Shown piece after piece: positions 49,069 to 55,790 of a DNA stretch of 64,000 bases. The position numbers and the translations under genes were made by a program. This DNA is from Steroidobacteraceae bacterium (GTDB lineage Bacteria > Pseudomonadota > Gammaproteobacteria > Steroidobacterales > Steroidobacteraceae). A model generated the notes under the pieces. The model was not told where the DNA came from, made no database searches, and was given only the letters and a program-made list of their open reading frames with translations. How positions within the stretch are numbered: the first letter of the stretch is position 1; every line of letters begins with the position of its first letter. The stretch lies in the NCBI GenBank assembly GCA_019187495.1, contig JABAQN010000003.1, forward strand, positions 95,969 through 159,968, written 5' to 3'.

Positions 49069-49659
49069 ATGCACGTATCGTCACGGAAGGCCGCGTGGGG
49101 CGGCAGTGTGTTCGCAGTGTTGCTGGTGTCGGCGTACGCCGAGCCGGTGACCTATCAGGTCGATCCGAACCACACGCACCCGAGTTTCGCGGCGGACCAC
49201 ATGGGTGGCCTGTCGGTCTGGCGCGGCAAGTTCAACAAGGCCTCCGGCACGATCGTGATGGACAAGGTGGCAAAGACCGGTACCGTCGAAATAACGATCG
49301 ACGCAGGTTCGATCGACTTCGGCAACGACGAACTCAACGAACACGCCAGGGGGCCCGACATGTTCGACGTCGCGAAGTACCCGACCGCCGTCTACAAGGG
49401 CATATTGGCCGACTTCGAGGACGGCAAGCCGGGCAAGGTCGTCGGCACGCTGACACTGCACGGCGTGACGAAACCGCTGACGCTCGAAATCGACGAGTTC
49501 CTGTGCAAGCCGCACCCCGCGTCGAAGAAGGAGGTGTGCGGTGCCGACGCTTCGGCCGAATTCAATCGCAGCGATTACGGCATCAGCTATGGGGCGGCCT
49601 ACGGCTTCAAGCAGGAAGTCGAGCTGCAGATCCAGGTGGAGGCCATCCGCAAGGATTGA
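49069..49659 (+). CDS. YceI-family periplasmic lipid-binding protein
   Basis: 196 residues: signal peptide about 1-24, then a lipocalin-like beta barrel with YQVDPNHTHPSFAADHMGG, ITIDAGSIDFGNDELNEH, and FNRSDYGISYGAAYGF. Family members bind polyisoprenoids such as ubiquinone precursors. Strong ribosome site (GAGGAGGA). 68 bp after pirin, possibly read through from it. Confidence 0.93.
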   Translation: MHVSSRKAAWGGSVFAVLLVSAYAEPVTYQVDPNHTHPSFAADHMGGLSVWRGKFNKASGTIVMDKVAKTGTVEITIDAGSIDFGNDELNEHARGPDMFDVAKYPTAVYKGILADFEDGKPGKVVGTLTLHGVTKPLTLEIDEFLCKPHPASKKEVCGADASAEFNRSDYGISYGAAYGFKQEVELQIQVEAIRKD

Positions 49660-49695
49660 CGGATTCGTGCGCCCCTGCGGCGGCCTCGCGCCATT

Positions 49696-49715
49696 TGTCG
49701 TATGATCAGGCGACA
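49696..49715. promoter_or_regulatory. Probable operator of the Xre-RES module
   Basis: TGTCG-N10-CGACA, overlapping related direct elements GTATGAT and ATATGAC. It lies 26 bp before the antitoxin GTG, where Xre-type antitoxins usually autorepress. Confidence 0.4.
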
Positions 49716-49740
49716 TATGACGTGGTGAAGGAGGCGCGCC

Positions 49741-50205
49741 GTGGCGAAGGGGCATTCATCGGGGGCGGGTCATCGCGGCCGATCCGGCCGGCGCGATGCA
49801 GGGCGCACGAAGGCCAGGTATGCCCGCGAGGAAGGGCCGGCCGCACAGATCGCCGGGGTGCGCGAGGGGTTGCCGCTTGCGAGGCTCGAGGAGACGGCGG
49901 AACTGCTGCAGGTCGATCGCGGTCGCCTGGCAGCGCTGCTCGACGTCTCGATGCGGACGTTGCAGCGAAAGGCGGAGGGCGGGGCGCGACTCGATCCGGC
50001 GGCATCGGACCGCCTCGCACGGATCCGTCGCATTCACGCCCTCGCCACACACGTACTGGGGGAGCCGGCCCGGGCCGCCCGCTGGATGACTGCCGCGAAT
50101 CGCCATCTGGGCGGTGACGCGCCGTTGCAACTCCTCGATACGGATATGGGCACGCAGCTCGTGCAGCAGGAGTTGCGCGAGATCGAATTCGGCATGCCTG
50201 CATGA
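49741..50205 (+). CDS. Xre/MbcA/ParS-type antitoxin of a RES toxin
   Basis: 154 residues. Basic, disordered N-terminus (about 1-35), helix-turn-helix region (ETAELLQVDRGRLAALLDVS, MRTLQRKAEGG) and a C-terminal DUF2384 toxin-binding domain (LATHVLGEPARAARWM, LGGDAPLQLLDTDMG). The last block with its LLDT motif identifies the MbcA/ParS/Xre family. It overlaps the RES gene (ATGA). Start is GTG; a strong GGAGG site lies about 9 bases before it. Confidence 0.9.
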   Translation: MAKGHSSGAGHRGRSGRRDAGRTKARYAREEGPAAQIAGVREGLPLARLEETAELLQVDRGRLAALLDVSMRTLQRKAEGGARLDPAASDRLARIRRIHALATHVLGEPARAARWMTAANRHLGGDAPLQLLDTDMGTQLVQQELREIEFGMPA

Positions 50206-50648
50206 CCCTTTGGCGCCTGTATCGGAAGGCGCACGGCCCCGGTCTCGATGGCCTGGGCGGTCACCACGCTGGCGGACGCTGGCACTCCGTTGGCCGGGCG
50301 GTCGTGTACTTTGGCGCCGGACCCGCGATCGTGGTACTCGAGCGGCTTGCCCACCTCGATCCGGCACAACTGCCGACGGATCTCGTGCTCGGGCGGTTCG
50401 AGATCGACACGATCGTCCGCGATGCGTGGGAGACCGGCTCCATTCCAGCGCACTGGACCGGGCGACGTGATCTGACTCGCGCACTCGGCGATGCCTGGCT
50501 GAAGGCGCGCCGCAGTTGTCTGCTCAGGGTGCCTTCGGCAGTGGTACCTGAAGAACAGAACCTCATCTTCAATCCACAGCACCAGGATGCGCACCGCATG
50601 CGCCTCGTGCGCGCCCGTCCGTTCGAATTCGATGTCCGCCTGATCTAG
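50202..50648 (+). CDS. RES-domain toxin
   Basis: 148 residues. RES toxins degrade NAD+, some by phosphorolysis, and stop growth until the antitoxin binds. Visible family residues: Arg5 in LWRLYRKAH, GGRWHSVGRAVVYFG with the second Arg and the conserved Tyr/Phe strand, EIDTIVRD, and the active-site segment RRSCLLRVPSAVVPEEQNLI with serine and the closing NP. It directly precedes the IS1595-type insertion; the gene itself is intact. Confidence 0.92.
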   Translation: MTLWRLYRKAHGPGLDGLGGHHAGGRWHSVGRAVVYFGAGPAIVVLERLAHLDPAQLPTDLVLGRFEIDTIVRDAWETGSIPAHWTGRRDLTRALGDAWLKARRSCLLRVPSAVVPEEQNLIFNPQHQDAHRMRLVRARPFEFDVRLI

Positions 50649-50704
50649 CGAAGCCGAGAGGTCGCGTGGGCGCAGGATCCGGCCATACATTACCTAGGAG
50701 TTAA

Positions 50705-50720
50705 CATAATATACATTATG
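50705..50720. repeat. AT-rich palindrome left of the transposon
   Basis: CATAAT-ATAC-ATTATG, perfect 6-bp arms in an otherwise GC-rich genome. Before the transposon inserted it lay about 38 bp from the ModE-like box of the TonB receptor gene, so it may have been part of that upstream control region. No regulator is assigned. Confidence 0.45.
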
Positions 50721-50723
50721 CGA

Positions 50724-50731
50724 ACTAGTAT
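50724..50731. repeat. Target-site duplication, left copy
   Basis: ACTAGTAT, repeated exactly at 53088-53095 on the far side of the element. Eight bases is the usual duplication length of the IS1595 family. Confidence 0.9.
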
Positions 50732-50758
50732 GGCGATGTTATCCAATACGTACCAAGC
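50732..50758 (+). repeat. Left terminal inverted repeat of the transposon
   Basis: Begins GGCGATGTTATCC and ends ACGTACCAAGC. Mismatches to the right end occur at positions 11, 14, 15, 16 and 25. Confidence 0.9.
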
Positions 50759-50780
50759 TACCGGAGGCTGACAGGCTGGC

Positions 50781-50948
50781 CTACTTGGACTTAGCGGGCT
50801 TCTCGCGCTTCTTCGGGTCGAGCTTGCCGAAGGCGCGTTCCAGTGCGCCAGGCGCTTCGTCAGCGCCGACCTCGCGGGCCATGTCCTTGAACCGCTCTAG
50901 CTGGTTATCTGATTGCGTTCGGCGAGACTTCGACGTCACCTTAACCAT
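50781..50948 (-). CDS. Small charged passenger protein (55 residues)
   Basis: Starts ATG at 50948, three bases after the stop of the preceding passenger gene, and ends TAG at 50781. Sequence pattern: basic start (MVKVTSKSRRTQSDNQ), helix LERFKDMAREVGADEA, then a lysine-rich tail (DPKKREKPAKSK). It resembles a widespread proteobacterial small protein with RFKE-ARELG-DED motifs whose function I do not know. Codon use and the operon spacing support it as real. Confidence 0.7.
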   Translation of the reverse strand: MVKVTSKSRRTQSDNQLERFKDMAREVGADEAPGALERAFGKLDPKKREKPAKSK

Positions 50949-50951
50949 GTG

Positions 50952-51362
50952 TCAGCGCCCTAAGAGCTTTACAGAGGCGCAATCTAGCCACTTGCATAAT
51001 TGGCTCCAGAGGGCATTTACTGACGCCCACAAGTGCATTGATATTGGGAGTTCGTGCGTTTCCACAAAGCAAACGAACTTCACACCGCCATCGATCAGAG
51101 ACTTGGGGTCGGGGCGCCCAGATGCCAAAACCGCCCCCTCCGCGTCTATAAATCTGTGAAGTTTGGCCACGGGGTTATTCTCCGCATCCATGTACCATAT
51201 CATTTGACTTCTGGCTCCGTCAGGAAGCCAAGTTCCGAATCGTGGTTTCCCGGGTTTCTTTACTTCGATTTTTAGCTCACCATTACGCAGGCGCTTTTCG
51301 TATCCGCCGCAGTTGAATCGCCGTCTGACTTCCCATAAATGTACTCGCTGAGTTTCGGACAT
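50952..51362 (-). CDS. Unknown passenger protein (136 residues)
   Basis: ATG at 51362, whose codon overlaps the divergent ATG at 51361 by two bases. Soluble, balanced composition with WLPDGARSQMIWYMDAEN, FIDAEGAVLASGRPDP and several tryptophans and cysteines near the C-terminus. No family recognised and no signal peptide. Lower GC than chromosomal neighbours. Lies inside the transposon and appears co-transcribed with the 55-residue gene. Confidence 0.65.
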   Translation of the reverse strand: MSETQRVHLWEVRRRFNCGGYEKRLRNGELKIEVKKPGKPRFGTWLPDGARSQMIWYMDAENNPVAKLHRFIDAEGAVLASGRPDPKSLIDGGVKFVCFVETHELPISMHLWASVNALWSQLCKWLDCASVKLLGR

Positions 51363-51702
51363 GGTCACTGAATCAGAAATTAAAGATCAGATTTTCAGAG
51401 TGTTGGCACACAACAGGTCGTTGAACGACTTGCAGACGTGGATGGCTGAAACCGCGTGGAATCCGGCGTTAGATAGCTCGCCGGAAGTAGCCGAGCTTGC
51501 GGATGAAATTGAACTGCTTCTTGCTGATTTTTCAAGCAAGTGCATTACAAGAAAACAATTGTTGGATAAGTTCCGTACGATCATGAATCACGTCGTCGCG
51601 AATGTGGTCGTTTCGGATGCGGTAATCGTTCGAGACTTCAGTCGTTCTTCTGCTGCCTCGGCGCGTTCATATCAGGTTTCTCCCCTGCTACTAGCCGTAT
51701 AG
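51361..51702 (+). CDS. Unknown passenger protein (113 residues)
   Basis: Divergent from the previous gene, start codons overlapping. Acidic, helical protein: VTESEIKDQIFRVLAHNRSL, ELADEIELLLADFSSKCITR. The last 25 residues run antisense through the end of the DUF6941-like gene and are serine-rich, so the true domain is probably the first 85-90 residues. Function unknown. Confidence 0.55.
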   Translation: MVTESEIKDQIFRVLAHNRSLNDLQTWMAETAWNPALDSSPEVAELADEIELLLADFSSKCITRKQLLDKFRTIMNHVVANVVVSDAVIVRDFSRSSAASARSYQVSPLLLAV

Positions 51703-52084
51703 GTATTTTGGTAAGGAGTTCGCCACTCCAGAAAACATCTACCCATGTCCAACCTATATGGCGTGAGTCGATTCCCAAGGCGACGAGTAAGTTTGCCCCG
51801 CTAATTTCTTCAGAAAATGAGATTGGCCACTTCTGTGGGATCTCCTTGGTTTCCCCGTTTGGCGTGTTGATAGCGATTGAGACTTCACCTTGCAAAGGGG
51901 CGTCATTCTTCAGAGCAATGACGATGTTAGTTAGTACTGGTGGTCCTGCGCTTGCGCTTTCTGGTAAGTCACTCTTGATGAAGTACGTGTCAACGATTCG
52001 AATCGCCGACAGAACCTCATCTTTCTCAACCAGTAATTTTTCGCAGGCGAGTGCGGCTGCTACGAATGGCTTTTTGTTTGGCAC
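51638..52084 (-). CDS. DUF6941-like passenger protein
   Basis: 148 residues starting GTG, six bases after the transposase stop. Opening PNKKPFVAAALACEKLLVEK and DEVLSAIRIVDTYFIK are the DUF6941 pattern; the rest is a beta-sandwich-like domain (LTNIVIALKNDAPLQGEVSI, WTWVDVFWSGELLTKIPIRL). The family is often found beside phage, toxin or mobile genes, function unknown. Carried by the transposon. Confidence 0.7.
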   Translation of the reverse strand: MPNKKPFVAAALACEKLLVEKDEVLSAIRIVDTYFIKSDLPESASAGPPVLTNIVIALKNDAPLQGEVSIAINTPNGETKEIPQKWPISFSEEISGANLLVALGIDSRHIGWTWVDVFWSGELLTKIPIRLVAGEKPDMNAPRQQKND

Positions 52085-52089
52085 TTGAA

Positions 52090-53037
52090 TTACCTCTGGC
52101 CGCAGACTTGTTGCGAGCTGCTAGGCCCCTTATAGGTGAGTCGCTTGCCCTTCGCGCCGGCCACCGCGATGCCCATGCGCTGAGTGTCATTAATACCAAG
52201 TTTCGCGCGCGTGTTCTGGCGGAAATCGAACTCCGCTAAGTAGCGGTCAAGGTGCTTCTTGTCCATGTGCTGATAGGTGCCGATAAGACCGCGCTTGAAG
52301 ATCGAGAAGAAGCCTTCCAGCGTGTTCGTGTGCACGTCGCCGCGCACGAACTCGAACTTGGAGTGATCGACCGATTCGTGCTGCTCGGGCGACGGCATGA
52401 CGAACTTGTAGCTCTGCGCGCCGTCCGTGACCAAGCGCGAGCGCTCATTCAGATGCTTGGCCAGCGCGCCGCGAATGTTCTTGTCATCAAGGTACATCGA
52501 GCGGATGCGGCCGTTGCGCTCGACGAGCGAAAGCACCTGTGGAGCGGGCTTTGCATTCATGGCGAGACCTTCCGGCTTGCGGGTCTTTGGCGACTTAGCG
52601 AGGTACGTTTCATCGGCCTCGACCGTCACGCCTTCTCCGCCTAACTGGCCAGCCTCTGAGCCCGGAGCCATGGCAAGGCGGATGCGGTGGCCCATGTGCC
52701 ACGCAGTACGCATGGAGCCGCCCAACATGCGCTGGAGCTGACGGGTGCTGATGCCTTTCTTGCTGCTGCACATCAGGTAGATCGCCTGTAGCCAGTGAGT
52801 CATGGGGGCCTTCGAGTCCTCGAAGATCGTGCCCACCTTGACCGTGAACGGCTTGCGGCAGTCCTTGCACTTACGGGTGCCGATGCGCGTCGACTTGCCC
52901 TGAAGCAGCGTGATGCGGCTCCGGTCGCCGTTACCGCAATGGGGGCAGACCGGGCCATGGGGCCAAAGCTGCGCCTCTACGTAGTCGTATGCGGCTTGTT
53001 CGTCGCGAAACTGCGGGGCGTTGAGATTCGAGTTCAT
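52090..53037 (-). CDS. IS1595-family (ISXO2-like) transposase
   Basis: 315 residues. N-terminal zinc ribbon with CPHCGN and CKDC; helix-turn-helix-like region STRQLQRMLGGSMRTAWHMG; DDE/N-type catalytic domain starting VEADETYLA, then DGAQSYKF and the HTNTLEGFFSIFKRGLIGTY segment with the N/E residue and RYLAEFDFRQN at the end. All catalytic blocks look intact. ATG at 53037 chosen; upstream in-frame codons run into the right inverted repeat. Confidence 0.95.
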   Translation of the reverse strand: MNSNLNAPQFRDEQAAYDYVEAQLWPHGPVCPHCGNGDRSRITLLQGKSTRIGTRKCKDCRKPFTVKVGTIFEDSKAPMTHWLQAIYLMCSSKKGISTRQLQRMLGGSMRTAWHMGHRIRLAMAPGSEAGQLGGEGVTVEADETYLAKSPKTRKPEGLAMNAKPAPQVLSLVERNGRIRSMYLDDKNIRGALAKHLNERSRLVTDGAQSYKFVMPSPEQHESVDHSKFEFVRGDVHTNTLEGFFSIFKRGLIGTYQHMDKKHLDRYLAEFDFRQNTRAKLGINDTQRMGIAVAGAKGKRLTYKGPSSSQQVCGQR

Positions 53038-53060
53038 GGGTAGAAATACTACCCCTTGCG

Positions 53061-53087
53061 GCATGGTACGTCAAGGGTAACATCGCC
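53061..53087 (-). repeat. Right terminal inverted repeat of the transposon
   Basis: On the minus strand it begins GGCGATGTTACCC and ends ACGTACCATGC, pairing with 50732-50758. Confidence 0.9.
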
Positions 53088-53095
53088 ACTAGTAT
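53088..53095. repeat. Target-site duplication, right copy
   Basis: ACTAGTAT, identical to 50724-50731. Confidence 0.9.
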
Positions 53096-53112
53096 CTATC
53101 GCTACCAAGCCT

Positions 53113-53140
53113 TGGATAGCGCTATATACACTTGTATATT
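53113..53140 (+). promoter_or_regulatory. Predicted promoter of the TonB receptor gene
   Basis: TTGGAT (53113-53118), 16-bp spacer, TATATT (53135-53140). The ModE-like box covers the spacer and the -10, so ModE bound with molybdate would be expected to repress. The start point falls near 53147, about 40 bases before the ATG. Confidence 0.5.
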
Positions 53141-53143
53141 GCG
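53120..53143. promoter_or_regulatory. ModE-like binding site
   Basis: A 24-nt near-perfect palindrome: CGCTATAT, eight bases (ACACTTGT), ATATTGCG. Length and arms agree with the E. coli modA operator (CGTTATAT-N8-ACATAACG). With the flanking GC on either side, arms match at all but one position per side. A modE gene lies 2.6 kb downstream in the same locus. Confidence 0.7.
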
Positions 53144-53187
53144 CAGCGCTTCGGCGATCTGCCGGCAGGTTTCACGAAAGGTCATCG

Positions 53188-55182
53188 ATGATGGATACAA
53201 GGGGCGCGTGGCGCCTGGGGAAAATCGCGCTGCTGTTGCTGGGCTTGATGGCGATCGGGGCGCAGAGAGCGGCAGGCGGCGCGGAACCTTTTGTGCTCGG
53301 GACGGTTACCGTGCTTGGCGAGCGTTTCCGGGCTGGCGAACTCGACGAGGACGCGGTCGCGTCCTGGATCGGGCAAGACGAAATCCGCCTGTTCAACCGC
53401 GACGACATCGGCGCGGCACTCAACCTGCTGTCCGGCGTCACGCTGTCCACCAATTCACGCAACGAGGCGATGATCGCGGTTCGTGGCTTCGACGCCCGTC
53501 AGGTGCCCCTGTTCATCGACGGCATTCCCGTGTACGTCCCCTATGACGGCTACGTCGACTTCAATCGCTTCACGACGGCGGACCTGGCCGCGATCCAGGT
53601 CGCCAAAGGCTTCAGTTCGGTCGCCTATGGCGCCAACACACTCGGCGGCGCGATCAATCTCGTCTCGCGCAAGCCCGTCGAGGTCATCGAAGGCGATGTG
53701 ACTGTCGGCGCCGGATCCGGGCAGGAACGCAAGACTGCAGTCAATTTCGGCAGCAACCGTGGGCCCTGGTACCTGCAGGCCGGCGCGTCCTGGCTCGAAG
53801 CCGACGGCATGCCATTGTCGTCGGGTTTTCGCCCGACCGCCACGGAGAACGGCGGGCAGCGCAACAACGGTTTTCGCGAGGACCGCAAGCTTTCCTTCAA
53901 GATCGGTGTGACTCCGCGGGAGGGCGACGAATACGCCGTCAGCTATTACCGCCAGGACGGTGAAAAGGGTCAGCCGCCCTCCACCGACCCGGCGGTGGCC
54001 CGCTACTGGCGCTGGCCTTATTGGGACAAGGAAAGCCTGTACTTCGTTTCGCGGACGACGCTCGGTGAGTCGGCGTCGCTCGACGTGAGGCTGTACCACG
54101 ACCGCTTCGACAACGAAGTGAATTCCTATACCGACGATACGTATTCGACGCTGCGCACCAGTGGTCGGGGCAGCGTGGGCACGGGCCGCAGCATTTACCG
54201 GGACCGGACCTCGGGTGGCTCCGTGGCGCTCGAGTCGGGACGCATCGCGGCGCATACGCTGCGCATCGTCGGCCACTACAAGGACGACGAACACCAGGAG
54301 TTCGATGCCAACGGCCTCGAGAACACGAATTTCGTCGACCGGTTGCTGTCCCTCGGCGTGGAGGACAACATCCGCTTTACAGCGAGTACGGCCGTTTCGA
54401 TCGGTGTCGCGCACCATGAGTTGCGCCCTGACACCGTATTCAGTCTCGGCAACCCGTACTCCTTGCCCGGCAAGCAAAGTGCGACCGACGCCCAGGTCGG
54501 GCTGTTCCATGACGCGTCCGCGGCGACGCGGTTCTACGCGACCATCGCGCGCAAGTCGCGCCTGCCAACACTCAAGGATCGATATTCACAACGCCTCGGC
54601 AGGTTCATCGAGAACCCTGCCCTGCGCGCCGAGAGTTCGGTGAACTACGAGATCGGCTATCGGGGTAGTCCGTGGACGGGCGGTGAAGTCGAAGCAGCAG
54701 CCTTCTTCAGTGATATCAGCGACAGGATCCAGGCGGTGCGCAATGTATCCGGCATCCTCTCGCAGATGCAGAACATCGGCAAAGTCCGCGCGTCGGGTGT
54801 CGAGCTGGGACTGCGCGCGGATCTGGCGGGACGCTTCGAGGTCGGCGGCCATTATACGTTCACCGATCTCGACAACCGCAGCGACCCGACGACTCGCCTG
54901 ACGGATGTTCCGGAGCACAAGTTCACCGGCCACGCCCTGTGGCATGCGACCGGATTCCTCGACGTGCTCCTGTTCGTCGAGCATGACAGTGCCCGCTGGG
55001 CGTCCGATACCGTCGAGTTGGCGGGATTCACGACGCTCGATCTCACGGTATCGGCGCGACCGCGCAAGGGCATGTGGTTCGAGGCCGGCGTCGCCAATCT
55101 CGCGGACAGGAACTACTCGCTGGCCGACGGTTTTCCGGCCGCCGGCCGTCGCTGGTTCGTCAACGCCGGTTGGAAGTTCTGA
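53188..55182 (+). CDS. TonB-dependent outer-membrane receptor (candidate molybdenum uptake)
   Basis: 664 residues. Signal peptide about 1-30, TonB-box-like GTVTVLG at 38-44, plug domain (about 60-170; LNLLSGVTLSTNSRNEAMIA, VRGFDARQVPLFIDGIPVYV, GANTLGGAINLVSRKP), then a 22-strand-type barrel ending in the aromatic W-K-F. The ModE-like box over its promoter, the following molybdopterin-fold gene and the convergent modE gene suggest that it imports molybdate, tungstate or a molybdenum-containing compound; this is inference. Two ATG codons (53188, 53191) follow a GAAAGG site. The transposon stops about 100 bp upstream and leaves the promoter intact. Confidence 0.9.
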   Translation: MMDTRGAWRLGKIALLLLGLMAIGAQRAAGGAEPFVLGTVTVLGERFRAGELDEDAVASWIGQDEIRLFNRDDIGAALNLLSGVTLSTNSRNEAMIAVRGFDARQVPLFIDGIPVYVPYDGYVDFNRFTTADLAAIQVAKGFSSVAYGANTLGGAINLVSRKPVEVIEGDVTVGAGSGQERKTAVNFGSNRGPWYLQAGASWLEADGMPLSSGFRPTATENGGQRNNGFREDRKLSFKIGVTPREGDEYAVSYYRQDGEKGQPPSTDPAVARYWRWPYWDKESLYFVSRTTLGESASLDVRLYHDRFDNEVNSYTDDTYSTLRTSGRGSVGTGRSIYRDRTSGGSVALESGRIAAHTLRIVGHYKDDEHQEFDANGLENTNFVDRLLSLGVEDNIRFTASTAVSIGVAHHELRPDTVFSLGNPYSLPGKQSATDAQVGLFHDASAATRFYATIARKSRLPTLKDRYSQRLGRFIENPALRAESSVNYEIGYRGSPWTGGEVEAAAFFSDISDRIQAVRNVSGILSQMQNIGKVRASGVELGLRADLAGRFEVGGHYTFTDLDNRSDPTTRLTDVPEHKFTGHALWHATGFLDVLLFVEHDSARWASDTVELAGFTTLDLTVSARPRKGMWFEAGVANLADRNYSLADGFPAAGRRWFVNAGWKF

Positions 55183-55216
55183 GACATTCATCATCACCTT
55201 GCAGGAATCGACAGCC

Positions 55217-55762
55217 ATGAAATCGACAACTCTGCGTATCGCCGTGGCGGCGCTCGCCCTGTGCGCCACCTCCGCATCGTTCGCCGCGGACGCGAACGCC
55301 GGCGGGAATGAGTTCGTGACGACGAGGATCACCGTCACGGGTGCCGTGGCGCATCCGCTCGACCTGACCGCTGCGGACCTCGCTCGCATGCCATCGCACC
55401 GGATTGCTGAGCTTCCCCTGATCTGCCAGTCGGGGGCGAACAGGGGCAAACTCGAGAACATCCGGGGTGTCCGCCTGCGTGACTTGCTGGAATCGGCGGT
55501 GATCGTCGCGCCGGGTCACAACGACGTGAAGAAGATAGCCATCGTCGCCGCCGCGAGCGACGGCTACAAGGTCGTGTTTTCCTGGAGCGAGTTGTTCAAC
55601 TCGCCGGTCGGTGATGGCGTACTCGTATTCTTCGAGCGCAACGGCATGCCGCTCGCCGACGAAGAGGGCCGCATCGCACTCGTGTCCGCCGCGGACACGC
55701 GAAGCGGTCCGCGGCACGTCAGGTGGTTGCAGAACATCGAGGTCCGCAAGATCGTCGACTGA
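55217..55762 (+). CDS. Periplasmic protein with sulphite-oxidase-type molybdopterin-binding domain
   Basis: 181 residues. Signal peptide about 1-24 (AVAALALCATSASFAAD), then a reduced SUOX-fold domain: ITVTGAVAHPLDLTAADLAR, the cofactor-binding cysteine C70 in LPLICQSGANRG, GVRLRDLLESAVI, and GVLVFFERNGMPLADEEG. Much shorter than sulphite oxidase or MsrP, so catalysis is doubtful; it may bind molybdopterin or molybdate. It follows the receptor by 34 bp and is probably in the same ModE-controlled unit. Confidence 0.8.
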   Translation: MKSTTLRIAVAALALCATSASFAADANAGGNEFVTTRITVTGAVAHPLDLTAADLARMPSHRIAELPLICQSGANRGKLENIRGVRLRDLLESAVIVAPGHNDVKKIAIVAAASDGYKVVFSWSELFNSPVGDGVLVFFERNGMPLADEEGRIALVSAADTRSGPRHVRWLQNIEVRKIVD

Positions 55763-55790
55763 TCGCGGCCCGGGCGTGCGACGCGCGCGC

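Larger units (their letters stand above)
50732..53087 (-). mobile_element. IS1595-family transposon with passenger genes
   Basis: A 2356-bp element bounded by 27-bp imperfect inverted repeats (22 of 27 identical, both starting GGCGATGTTA) and an exact 8-bp direct duplication. It holds an ISXO2-like transposase (52090-53037) and four passenger genes: a DUF6941-like protein, two unknown proteins with overlapping divergent starts, and a 55-residue protein. Base composition drops well below the surrounding genome in the passenger part (51.0-52.1 kb), indicating foreign origin. The transposase is intact and the duplication perfect, so the insertion looks recent. Confidence 0.92.

Noticed and set aside
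50785..51159. Plus-strand frame of 124 codons inside the transposon
   Set aside because: It runs antisense to two better-supported genes (50781-50948 and 50952-51362) and has no recognisable domain.
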